From: Morchella semilibera
Lineage: Eukaryota > Ascomycota > Pezizomycetes > Pezizales > Morchellaceae
Length of the DNA stretch: 64,000 nucleotides
Direction of reading: 5' to 3'
Assembly: GCA_009192285.1 (NCBI GenBank)
Contig: CM018603.1
Coordinates: 1,273,304 to 1,337,303, forward strand
Shown here one piece after another: positions 24,136 through 35,137 of the stretch. The notes below the pieces were generated by a model. That model saw only the letters and a program-made list of their open reading frames with translations, was not told where the DNA came from and searched no databases. The position numbers and the translations under genes were made by a program. Position 1 is the stretch's first letter, and every line of letters begins with the position of its first letter.

Positions 24136-26336
24136 AACCCTAACCCTCGAGAGCAAGATAATTTGGCAAGGTGCAGCAGGCATCTCCGATGTTCTTAAGG
24201 GTTCTACGTTGGGGGGCCCGGGTCAGCAATTGGTACGTAATGCTTCTTTCGAGAAATCGACAGGTAACTTTTATATTTTAACTGGTAAAAAAACGCCGGA
24301 GCCGGGGGTGTTTTTTTTGGGGGGGGGCGATGGAATGTACGTGTGGATCTAAATCCCGGCCAATGATTAAGGGAAAGAATCTCAGCGGAGATACAGATAT
24401 TGGTTTTACTCTACCGGGCACCATGGATAATTGCGTATGAGTAGGAAGAAGATCAAGAAAATTAGGAAAAAGAGACATTCGATGCGCGAACACCCCACAG
24501 CAGCAAGAACCGAGTTTTTTGTCAACTCGGCGAGATATCGAGTCCCGATCGCAGTAGCTACTCTAGCAGCTATGTACTGCGGACTGCTGTACATACATGT
24601 ACATACTCAGTCTCCAGGATTGGTCATGTACGCACGGCGGATCGGCGGCCGAGAAGCTTGTGCCCGTACCTCCTCTCAAATGCACAACCCATTCTACTGA
24701 GGATTTCAACGTTTTTCTGGTGGTTTCAGTCTGAAACATGCATCGACGGCCGGTTGGGCACATGCATGAATGGTGGGCAGAACGTCGCGGGGGGTAACTA
24801 ACCCTAACCCCGGGATGTATGCATGAAAACTCCAGAAATTGGAATCCTTGGGATCGAGTTTAACATTAGGTACATGTAGTTGCGGGGTAGTTATCTATGG
24901 TTTAGTTTGGGAAACGGTGATTGTCAGATTTTCAGTTTTCATAACTACATGTAGCATGTACAGCTCTATTGCATTCATGTATTTTTCCTCTTTTAGTACA
25001 ATAGCAGTTGCATCTCAGCACTTGCATATTTAGGTACCTTTTACCTGCCGCGAGTAGAGTAATTGCTTAAATCAAGGAATTGGTTCGCATTACCTGATAG
25101 ATGGCCAGTCCAAATTACAACCCGAGACACTTAAACCCTTTATGGCAACGTGATGAATCTAACGCCCAATAAGTCCGAGTTGTAGTTTCCAGCATGCGTG
25201 ACACTTTTTATATCACGGTTACTAGAAAGGGTACGTTTAAAATATATCACCGCCAGCCAATATAGTGAACCTGTCAGGTCATATATACACCCTATTCGAT
25301 AGTAAACCACCCCCTCCCAGGCATTCCAATGCAGTACTCGCCAATCAGTACATACCTCAAGAAGTACTCGAGTCTCTACACATAATCGAAATTGATAATA
25401 ATAATTGGTAACAACCGTGAGTGCTAGGACGGAAGTCACAAGCCACAAGCCAAGCCGGCCAGTCATAGTAAAACCTGCGGAGGAAATGCTCGATCATAAT
25501 TACTCAGGTACTACATGTAGTTATCGATATATCAAGGTTTCGAACAGTGTGTAGACGTATTCTGTATTACTATTCCTGCGCAAGGCCTAGATCTAGAGTC
25601 GAATGAGACAACACAACAAAGTACGTAGGTCAAGTAACTTAAGTACATGTACATGTAGTTGTTGTTGTGCCAACCCCCCCAATAGCTTTACCCTGCCGTT
25701 CCTGGAACTCCAGAGTGATTACAATACATGTACTTACATGTAGTAGTTTAACCTAACCTCCTTATTCCCCCCACCGGTTCCACGAAGCATACATGTACTA
25801 CGGGGGTAGGGGTAAGTCTGTAGACAGCGGTCGTAGTTGCAACAGCAGTAGGTGTCTACAGACTTACCCCTACACCCATAGTACATGTATTTACACATCG
25901 CACTAACCACATGTAGCAAATACATGTAGTGCATGGCATGGCGGGTTCAAGGATGCTGTCAGAAACCTAACCCTCGAGTCCTTCACTTTGGGGGCAGGAT
26001 TAAACTTTTGCATAATATATCGGTGATGTTCCCCTAGCCACTGTAAGGAGGTCTAGGAATTTTATGGGCCATGAATACGTATGTATGTACTCGAATTGGT
26101 TCCCAATATTATACGAGCCCGTATATTGCCTATCAAGACTGACGCGAAAGGCAGAGATCGAGAGATGTTCGGACCATTGCCATGTTCCCATTAACCATAC
26201 ATTATTAACACCGACCAGAAATCGATCCATCTCACCAAATAAATCTCACCAAAAGCCCGTATCTTGGCCGGTCATAAGACCTGATCGAATATCACCACCA
26301 TAAAACGAGGCATACTAACCTGAAACCCTAACCCTA
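24136..26336. repeat. Scattered interstitial telomere-type (CCCTAA) tracts
   Basis: AACCCTAACCCT-type runs occur at 24136-24147, 24800-24810, 25964-25974 (AACCTAACCCT) and 26323-26336. CCCTAA/TTAGGG is the usual telomere unit of filamentous fungi. Two of the tracts are directly followed by CGAG. Each is under three units, so none is a telomere itself. Confidence 0.75.
25791..25888. mobile_element. Foldback element family A, copy 1
   Basis: Near-perfect palindrome of about 98 bp with arms starting ACATGTACTACGGGGGTAGG and continuing GGTAAGTCTGTAGACA. The spacer contains GTTGCAAC. Three related copies lie at 33407-33488, 33989-34087 and 46226-46315. It has no coding capacity. Confidence 0.85.
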
Positions 26337-26961
26337 GAAATCAGCCCCGAATATTGCACTTATAATCCCTCCGGGATAGGCACCGATTGGAAGGAGAGCA
26401 CTGCGTATATATTATTGGTCATCTTTTCTTTGTTTGGAAGGGAGATCGAGAGCATACGTAACGTCAGGACAGGTATGTATATCAGAATACGGGCAAAGTC
26501 TTACAAGAAGTCTAAAATGCACGCTGGACTCTGAGCGTAGAGGTAGATCTCCGACGTCCGATTGCAGAGGTCTGACTCGCGTCCTCCATGTTGTATGCAA
26601 CGACGTCGGCTAGATTAGTATTCGCGGCAGACAGCAAGGCAACCAGAAAGGTCGAACAAAAGTGAAAAAAAATACTACCTATGGGTAAATGATTGGTCGG
26701 AGACTTCCATTTAAGGTTACTGCAATTGAACTACGGGCGCCGATGCGCCGAGGCATGATCATTGGATATCACTCGCACCACATTAATCCGCGACTTTGGT
26801 TTGAAAATATCTGTCTACCTAGGCTATTTTTCTTAACCCAGAGTATTGAGAAGAAGAAGAAAGAAAAAAAGACGCCCGTATGCCATATGCAAAATATCCG
26901 TTAGAAAAGAAAAGCTATACAAGGAAAAACAGAAAGGAATTGCAACTGCAGAAGCCAGCTT

Positions 26962-29079
26962 CTAAACCTCCCTGCTGTCCCAGTACAGACCAATATCCCC
27001 ACTATCATCCCCCCTCCAGACCCTGGCACAATCATTGCATTCAGCAACAGCTTCTCTTAAGTCTCTTCCAAGTCCTGCTGGCCCTGAGGCCAGAACCTGA
27101 ATCTTGCCCACACACTCGTCACGGAAGGATTTGACAATGTCCTTACAGCTAGGATGGTGATTCTGTAGCCAGCTTGTAACATCATGTTCCAGTTCTCCGG
27201 CCTCAGTTGACACGTTGGTCTCCGAAGTTTTCTCCTCTTCATTAGGCGTGGAGTTAGTCGAGACGGTTTTGCTTTCTCGAGTGACAAAAATTCGAATGCG
27301 GAAGTTAAAACCAGGGGTATCTGTGGCTCGTTTGCGAAGCTCCAGGAGCTCGCTCTGAATCCATGACAAATTTTCGGCACGACGAACGATCCAAACAAAA
27401 TCCACTGTTCGCTTCTGGCCTGACGACGTAGAGGTAATGATCTTCTGGGCTAGGGGCAGAGTAAATGAAACCCCGGTCCCTCCTGCCACGAGATGGTAGT
27501 TTTCTACACTTGGATCTATGACTGAACTGCCATAAGGGCCACAAACAACTGTCGGTAGAGGGTAATCTGTGCCAGGCTCGGTGCAGAGATCGGCAATGAC
27601 TTTTGTTTGGCCTTTGAGGGCGCGGATGATGTAGAGCTGATCCTGAGACCCGGCACCTGGTGTAGGGATGTTGGATGTTGTAAATGGATGAGATTCGAAC
27701 ATGCTTATCGTGGGAAAAGTCAGGAAAAAATGTTGCCCAGCTTTCCACTTGATGTTGCTTTTTACACGGAGAACGAGAACGTCGATTTTATCGTTGTCGT
27801 AATGGCGGGAGATTGTCCCATCGAATGCATGTAGACCAAACGCTGTTATCATTAGAATATTACATTACTTGGTGTATCTTGACCGGAGCCCACAAACCGC
27901 CACTTGAGCTGGATGTCCAATTCATATGAATAAAGAATATGCGGGTGTATCTAACAATTCTATCAAAGAAGACAATGGCAATGCCAGCAATTATCCCTTT
28001 ATCGTAAAGCAGCATTAGTGTGCGGTTCATAAGCCTATGATATTAATGGATATACCCACATTCTCTCATATCCGGCCAATGGCCCCAACAAGCTCCCAGG
28101 AACAACACTGCCACGAGCTCATGGCTTTTTCGGAAGAACTCGTATCCTGTCCACCTCTGTACTGTCCTGAACGAATGCAAAAACAAGAATGTCAATAACG
28201 CAGTAGCTCCAACTCCGTACTTCCAGTACCGCTTTGCCCAGGTTGTCTTATACTTGGTCGGCTGCGGTTGGTACATGACCCCCAACTCGATTGACCAAAG
28301 GATTGTGTGCACCCAAGTCATAATGAAAATAAACCTCCCGATCCACCGATGCAGGAAGTTAAAGTGCTGATACGACACACCGGTGATCAACGAGAAGATA
28401 TTGTCTCTGGAAGACAGGATAAAAACGAGTGGTACAAACGCAAAAGCGAGGCATCCAGTACGATCCCCTCCAAACTCGAGAAACCCAATCCGCCGGCCGG
28501 GAGGATTGGTAGGATTGACCCATTCTCCATAAGAGATACCGATAAAGGTAAATAGGATGCAATATAAAGTTAGAAGCACTACCATCACTGCTTGGAAACG
28601 AGTAACACGCGGGAAGAGGCCCCATAGTGATTGCGGAAGGAAGTATTTTCTGCAGAATGCAGCGAGTGCACCATGAATTCGCCCACGGCCACCGGCAGGC
28701 TTATTCTCCCCTTCCTCATCCCTCCGAGACTTTCCCTTGATGTGGCGACCCGAAAAATTAACTACACCTGCCACAAGAACAATCGCTGCAATAAACCCCC
28801 AGGTGATAAACCTAATATGTCCCGTAAGCTTCCATCCATCTCATGCTCAGCCATCAAATAAATGGTCTAGATCTGCCTGATAGGACTACTCACATCCCCA
28901 AGATATGACTATTATGCTGTTGATAAAAAATGATCCCAATAATCACAATTCTCCTTGCCCTCACAAATCCCCATACCCATATTCCCATACGGCTTTGCAC
29001 GTGGACCCTCCCAGTACCCACTTGTGGGCACGGCTGTGGCATGGGCATGCTCTCTTCTGATTATCGGTAATCTGTCCAT
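26962..29079 (-). CDS. Ferric/cupric reductase transmembrane protein (FRE type), one-base frameshift in exon 1
   Basis: Plasma-membrane NADPH oxidoreductase that reduces extracellular ferric iron before uptake. Exons: 29079-28894, 28811-28060, 27996-27898 and 27842-26962; about 638 residues if one base is discounted. The haem-ligand pairs are visible (HRWIGRFIFIMTWVH and HSFRTVQRWTGYEFFRKSH). So are the FAD motif HPFTTSN, NADPH-binding GPYGSS and VAGGTGVSFTLPL, and a C-terminal VLASGPAGLGRDL. Exon 1 encodes a family-like ectodomain (YWEGPRAKPYG, GICEGKENCDYWDHF) in one frame. The rest needs the next frame, and the switch falls on a run of six T (A6 at 28925-28930 on the plus strand). Removing one base makes all four exons consistent. 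Alternatively translation starts at 29048 in the second frame (628 residues) without that ectodomain. Intron 3 uses GTTTGT. A sequencing or assembly error is possible. Confidence 0.88.
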
Positions 29080-30458
29080 TTCAAATTGTCAATTGTCTTG
29101 ATTGAACGTGTCTTCGATGTTGGATTGGATCAGAGATGAAGAAGTCGGGAGAGTTTTCATAGTCCTTAGCAATAAATTATCTTCTATAAGCGGGGCATGG
29201 TAAAAAAAAATTAATAACTCTCTCGTGATCTTTATGAGCGGGTTTGTACGTGTACGTGGAATAATCAGCTCGCCGAAAATATGCTCACGGTCTAGGTCAA
29301 TGCTAACCACACGGCCAATAGATAATGCATGATCACCTGAAGAACTAATAAAGTTAGAAAAACTTTACAGTAACATGGAGTCTACTATAAATTAATTGAG
29401 GGCAAATGTTACATCTTTGCTAGCAGAAATTCACGAAATACAATAATCTTGATGCTGAATTTCCAAATGTTATATCCCTTGGCAGTGTCGCCAAGCGATC
29501 CAGCCAAGTTGATAAACATGCTCAATCTTGCTCACAGGAATTCGTGACCCTTGAATTGTCGACTAGGGCTCCTTGCCATATCAGCCCAGGTGAATTTAGC
29601 CCCGCATTGATTGAGATCTATCCATAAAGGTGTACGCTACCCCTGCTGCCAAGAGAATGGATTCTGCATTGTAGTTTGTTTGACCCAAAATCTCTCGGGA
29701 TGGTACTCGCTTCCAAGAACCTTATTCAAAACTGCTCTTTCTACGATATGGTAGTTGATGGTGATACATAGTTCATAATCATACATTATCACTCGATATT
29801 ATAAATGGGTGTTCTGTAATAGAGCTGGGCTGGTAACCGTTTAGAATGACCAGATCTGGTGAATACACTATAATAATTATTCCGATAATCTATTGGACGT
29901 CGAGGTAACATGAGTCATGCGTTATGATATATTCAATTTGGGCCGGTAGAAATGACCTTTTGAACTTGTTTAAGAAAATAGCAATTGCAATCCGGCTGCA
30001 GAACTCTGTTAGGGATATTGCGACCACCCACAGGAACTGAGGCGACCCGTACATCTAGAGCGATACATGTATCTAGATCCAGCGTTATCGCCGGACAGTT
30101 ACATGCTCTGACTCAATTTACCACTCACGATTTCAACCCATGACATGCGACCCAACTTTGACTTAACGAAGCAACAATAATTGGTGGTAAAAAGAGTATA
30201 AAGAATATATTCATCGATCGATCACATATGCATCTAAATATTGCATCACTTTTCGGGACCCCTGGGCTGGGTCAATATACTTAGTACAAGGACTTACTTA
30301 GGCGTTTTTAAAAATGGGTGGAAACTGGGGCTTTTCACGACCCTTTACTGAACGCCTAAGTACAAAGTGTCCCTCAAACTCGGTGCTTTAAATATACATG
30401 TAATCAAGCGATGCACATCTATTATATAATTATGCGTATTAATATAATTATATAATAC

Positions 30459-30501
30459 CACTACATGTAGTCGTCACTACATGTAGTCGTCACTACATGT
30501 A
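30459..30501. repeat. Tandem 16-bp repeat containing TACATGTA
   Basis: The unit CACTACATGTAGTCGT occurs twice and is followed by a third partial copy. The core TACATGTA is palindromic. Confidence 0.9.
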
Positions 30502-31664
30502 TATACTAACTCCGCAGTGCGGCCGTTTTATGCATTTGCACGTACCTCCTTCATAAGACATGCATATGTATTCTAACAAAATCACCCCGATATATATAGA
30601 CAGGTTAAAGAGAGAAGGGAGTTCTACAGGTGCTGAGATAGAAGAGCGAGCATTAGGTAGATAGGTTTTATAGTTTGTCGGAAAACTCAGTTTCAATCAT
30701 ACTGGTTGATTACCAGGCGTCCACAATATCATTGTATACTATCAGAATCATATATATACAACATACTGCATGTACTTATATTCAAGCGTTGGATTGTTGG
30801 ATTGTAATATTACATACATATAGTATATATATCGCTCATGGCTAAACATGAAAACTAATGTGTTTTAAGTGAGCAAAGACTAAACTGAGCTATATACCGT
30901 ATAAGCATTATATATTCCCTAGGCTGATCCGATGGTGGGATATGCCTTTAGTTAGGATCATGAAAATCAATTTTACATACTTACTACGTACTTATGTAGG
31001 CCCCATCCAAGCTGAGCGTTATAACACATAGCACGAAATTTCAAAAAAAAATGCTTTGTGGAGATCGCTCTATTGTATTGTTTGACTGGTCCTACTATAA
31101 TATTATCAAAACGCAAAGCTTTAAAGGTGTTACGCACGTACGCTCGGTCCTCATCAACCACATGTACTAGGGTATAGCAAAACTGATCTGAACCTGACAA
31201 GCTAAAACATACGTACTTAATTCACCACAACATTCACATCGGATTCTGATCACTTACCTCAAACTACTATGCCTATAGGGGATCTATACTACCCCATGGC
31301 TCGTAGCTTGGTTTTGACCCTTTGACTACAGCCCTCTACTGCAACCCACCGCTCATGAAACAATACAAGCCTGGGCTCCATGCATTAAGAATCATGTTGG
31401 TGTGTCCTGAGGTCGATCTGAGAATATACGGTTGAGGACCAGGCACCATCGGCTACTGGCGAGCTAGGGCTTCAAAGCCCTCTGCTACGGGTGATGGGAT
31501 TGTGGAGGATCCACAAGGGAATGGCAATAACCGAACCCATACATTTATACTAGAAGAAGTTGTCTTAAATGACGAGCCACGATTTGTGTTCCATGCACTT
31601 ATTTAGGTGTTGAAGGTAAGTGATTAGAATCTGATAAGTGAATGTTGTGGCGAATACGTGTAGG

Positions 31665-31804
31665 TACAGCCGTTCACGGGGGTTTTGATGAACACGAGCC
31701 TAAACTAGCGAATCTGTCTAAGAATAATTATTTTTAAATTTATTGGCCCCAGCCCCCCAGTCCGCCAAAACCCCGTGTTCGTCAAAACCTCGTGAACGGC
31801 TGTA
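31665..31804. mobile_element. TIR-bearing MITE (family C)
   Basis: About 140 bp with inverted ends of about 32 bp starting TACAGCCGTTCACG and ending in the reverse complement, with a few mismatches. The TA termini suggest TA target-site duplication as in Tc1/mariner elements. The centre is A/T-rich and there is no coding capacity. Confidence 0.85.
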
Positions 31805-31821
31805 TGATGATCCAGTGGTCG

Positions 31822-32065
31822 TAGTAGACCTCTCCACGGGGGTATGGTTAGATCTCACGGTGGTATGGTGCAGCGCCTAGCTGGTGGCATCAAGATTCAA
31901 TTGACCACAGAGAGTACGAGGCAAATTGATAAAATCAATACACGAATCGGGTTCTCTGTGCATAATAAGTACATGTATTTCTGTTGGTTTCCCTTGAATT
32001 CTATATCTATATGGTCGTTGCACCACACCCCCATGAGAATCATACCCCCGTGAAGAGGTCTACTA
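31822..32065. mobile_element. TIR-bearing MITE (family D)
   Basis: About 244 bp with inverted ends TAGTAGACCTCTCCACGGGG / TAGTAGACCTCTTCACGGGG continuing GGTATG, plus an inner inverted GGTGTGGTGCA / GGTATGGTGCA pair. It starts 18 bp after family C ends. No transposase is present. Confidence 0.85.
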
Positions 32066-32213
32066 TATCTGTTCAATCTAAATAGCTATATATCGATGCC
32101 GCACAGACCGTGGGGAAGCCAGAAACTGAAGTCTCGCTTGTAAGACTCTAACAGTCGATTCCATGTCCCGATCCCTAAATCGTCCATTCCTTTTTCAACC
32201 CTCGACGCGTACC

Positions 32214-32379
32214 TACAGTCTACTCCTGCTATACCGAATGCCAATAAAGCCACAAATCTTTTTGGTGATCCGAATTTCAACCCCACTGGAATTTTATCTG
32301 CTGTACCGAATAATCTGCTGTATCGAACGAAATTTTTTGGAATATATATGCAGGTTCGTTATAGCGGAGGGAGGCTGTA
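32214..32379. mobile_element. Diverged pogo-like MITE (family B relative)
   Basis: Imperfect inverted ends TACAGTCTACTCCTGCTATA and (from the right) TACAGCCTCCCTCCGCTATA continuing (A/C)CGAA. The interior shares the TGTACCGAAT/GTATCGAACGAAAT flavour of family B. TA termini; about 166 bp. Confidence 0.65.
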
Positions 32380-32753
32380 CATGTAGGTACTATATTGCAT
32401 TAGTCTGGCGAAAGATGCTAAAGTTAGTGGAGTTTTGTCCAGAGTCTTTTTCCGTAACCCATCAACCAATCACACAAGTAGGGAAGACCCTAGGGTCTTT
32501 TGCGCAAAGGGCCTATTATAGGCAGCATTGCCAGACCAATTAAGGAACACCTACGTTAAGAAATAAGGTAGATTACTGATCGATCATGAACAAAGACTTA
32601 GACTCTAGAGTATACATATTTTTTTCGCATGCTTCTTTTTTGTAGGGCTTGCATATTTATTGATGCTTAATCTCACGTCGAGTCTCTCTATTAGGTAGGT
32701 ACTCGGAAAATGAGGGTTATTTGTATGGTTCTTATACTACCCCTGTACGCGAG

Positions 32754-32926
32754 TACAGTCGCAACTCGATATGCCGGATCTCAATACCCCGGATCCCTTG
32801 CATACTGTCCCGTACGAAATCTTCTGGGATTTTTACTGCAAAATCAATTTGCTATCCCGGATCTTCTGCTATCCCGTACGAAATCCTTAGAACCTTGGCA
32901 ATCCGGCATATCGAGTTGCGACTGTA
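32754..32926. mobile_element. Intact pogo-like MITE (family B, copy 1)
   Basis: 173 bp with perfect 26-bp terminal inverted repeats beginning TACAGTCGCAACTCGATATG and flanked by or ending in TA. The interior has further inverted pieces (CCCGTACGAAAT occurs twice). There is no open frame, so it would need a pogo-type transposase in trans. Confidence 0.9.
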
Positions 32927-33290
32927 CTACAATCTCTATGGGAAGTTCCGACTAGAATTCAGGGCCCACGTTACACCAAATCAACCTTTCTGAAGATCTA
33001 GACTTTTTTTAATCGATATATATTTACAGTTATCGGTAAAATTATTGTAGAAACAGGGGTCTAAAAACAGGGTTTAGATCGCAGGCAGACCAATAAGACC
33101 TTTCTCATGCTTCTACGATAATCTTACCCATATCTGTATATATATTATTCTAAGACATTTTTCACTCCTATTCGTGTTACGAATAAATTCTTGAAAACCC
33201 CAGCATCTAATTATCCCTCACGTCCTTTAGGCAGATTATTGGATGCACGATCGAATTTGCCTCCGGCCCTCGCCTTGAAATAAATGGATA

Positions 33291-33399
33291 TACTCGTCTA
33301 CCAGGGTAAGAACCAGAAAATGCGAAAGGATTATTTGTATGGCAGAACGTTGCCACTCCATACAAGACTCTGTCACTCGCATTTTCTGGTAGACGAATA
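33291..33399. mobile_element. Foldback element (family H) abutting a family-A copy
   Basis: Arms CGTCTACCAG..AAAATGCGA and TCGCATTTTCTGGTAGACGA pair, with inner TTGTATGG/CCATACAA. The left arm holds a 12-bp duplication (GGTAAGAACCAG). The right end lies within 10 bp of the family-A copy at 33407, suggesting nested insertion. Confidence 0.7.
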
Positions 33400-33406
33400 C
33401 TACGGA

Positions 33407-33488
33407 GGTAAGTCTCCAAACTACGCCGGCCATGGTTGCAACAGGCCATACATAGTTCTGGAGACTTACCCCTACCCCTGTAGTACAT
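33407..33488. mobile_element. Foldback element family A, copy 2
   Basis: Ends TACTACGGAGGTAAGTCTCC and the reverse-complementary GGAGACTTACCCCTACCCCT followed by GTAGTA. The centre GGCCATGGTTGCAACAGGCC is shared with copy 4 but not copies 1 and 3. The left arm has a small deletion. Confidence 0.85.
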
Positions 33489-33988
33489 GGGTGTGAGCTG
33501 GAAGGCTTAATCTCACATATACGCCTTTATCCCTTAAGCTAGCAATGCTGATCCCCCTATAATAGAGGGCCGGAATTTGTATGGGAGATCAACTACATGA
33601 GCAAACGCCATCAACCTTTGCTTCTTTCTGGGGGGTCAGCATTTATTGACAGCTTAAGAGATATATATGGGATATCCTATCATAACTTCAACTCACCCCT
33701 CAGAGAAAAAAAAATATGTATATACATGTACTCGTATAGCATACAATATTAAATACGCCAAGCTCCCGATTTTGGTTGTATGTACATGTATGCAATAGCG
33801 GCCCAGTCCAAAAACGCCAGGAAACTACAAGTACTCGTACAGCACCGGCTGTAGTAATGAAATATTTAAGGCCCGTTTGGTAAGAGGCCAAAACGGAGAT
33901 TCCACCCTTGTAAACTCTAAATCTCTCGCAGTTACATGTAATTGCGCACAACCAATCTTAACAAAGCTTTTATATACCTGGACAGGGT

Positions 33989-34087
33989 GTACTACGGGTG
34001 TAGGGGTAGGTCTGTAGACACCTACTGCTGTTGCATGCAACCACGACTGCTGTCTACTCTACAAACTTACCCCTACACCCGTAGTAC
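33989..34087. mobile_element. Foldback element family A, copy 3
   Basis: Arms GTACTACGGGTGTAGGGGTA and TTACCCCTACACCCGTAGTA are near-perfect reverse complements. The centre (CCTACTGCTGTTGCATGCAA) is like copy 1. About 99 bp. Confidence 0.88.
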
Positions 34088-34183
34088 TTAACTGCGTTGT
34101 ACAGATACATCTCAAAGTCATATATCACATACAAACATGGATCATGGGTCTACAAGAGTCTCCCTCAAAATCACAATAGACCT

Positions 34184-34367
34184 TTCTGCCACAGCACCGT
34201 TTGTCGAAAAAAAGGATCTTCGGGGAGAATGATAGGCGGTCAGGGGTGTTTTCCCTGTCACTTGGGGCAGTCCATTACCTTTTCTGCGATTCTAGGTTTA
34301 GCTGAGATCTTGGCTGCCTATTCTTTTTTTTTGATCTTTTTTTTCGACAAACTGTGCTGTGGCAGAA
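34184..34367. mobile_element. TIR-bearing MITE (family E)
   Basis: About 184 bp. The ends TTCTGCCACAGCACCGTTTG (left) and the reverse complement with A for C (right) extend into GTCGAAAAAAA(G/A)GATC, giving about 35 bp inverted repeats with two mismatches. The interior is unrelated to the other families and non-coding. Confidence 0.88.
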
Positions 34368-35137
34368 CGGGCGGGTCGTGATAAGACAACGAGACAATAT
34401 TCGGTCACGTGTCATCATCTTTTAAATTGATTATCCTATATTCACAAGGAGCTAGCTACCAGTCGCTTAGTGAGACCTGCTGGGAAACTTCTTCATGTCC
34501 GTGCTTCCAGAGATTCAAAGCAGCCTCACACCGCAGTAGATAACCACTTTTGCAATGGCTGGCCATCGGAAAGAATACAATAATACACACGTCTACAGCA
34601 TCAACTTGGATCTCCCTCAACCTGGCGAGTTGGAAGAGGTTATAGATCAGAGATTTTGAGCGACCTTTTCCCCCTCAACTGTTTACTCTATCCTTTTAAG
34701 TGAGAACCTTCTTTTTCCTCAACCTCGCCTTTATGATCCAGAGAATGGGATCCCAAGGTCTATCTTTGCGACTCAGGACACACTGACTCCTTAAACCTTC
34801 GCTACCACAGTACACTGACACAACACTATAACCTCTCAGCGGTCTAGCCAGACCACAGGCTCCCGCAACGACATCATAGTACTCGGAGAAGGTTTGTCTC
34901 ACTCTCAACCACGTCCGGACAAACTACAAAAACGGCCAGATCTTGAAATACATGCCTATGCCTTGTACCACGCAAAGGCAAGGGGTAGCTGCAAGATCGC
35001 AAGATACCCTATTTAAGAACAAAAGGACTCTAAGAGCTGACATTCCCGTCGTTAGAGCAGGTTCTACTGTACACCTCCTTGAGGCACCACACAACTAGGT
35101 CTATTCATCTCTAGGAGGATTGTCTACTGCCGACAAG

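Larger units (their letters stand above)
22569..26961. other. Gene-free region with telomere-type repeats and TACATGTA motifs
   Basis: 4.4 kb without a recognised gene. It contains (TGCC)4 near 23360, four short interstitial CCCTAA tracts between 24.1 and 26.3 kb, many TACATGTA palindromes, and one family-A foldback element (25791-25888). Short open frames here look incidental. Confidence 0.55.
29080..35137. other. 6-kb gene-free block packed with foldback elements
   Basis: AT-rich, no recognised gene. From 30.4 kb on it contains a 16-bp tandem repeat and at least eight palindromic or terminal-inverted-repeat elements of several families, each listed separately. The last ~750 bp before 35138 probably include the permease promoter. 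Confidence 0.6.

Noticed and set aside
30290-30372. Short inverted repeat TACTTAGGCGTT
   Set aside because: Only 12 bp of good pairing with unequal flanks; too weak to call an element, although it may be one.
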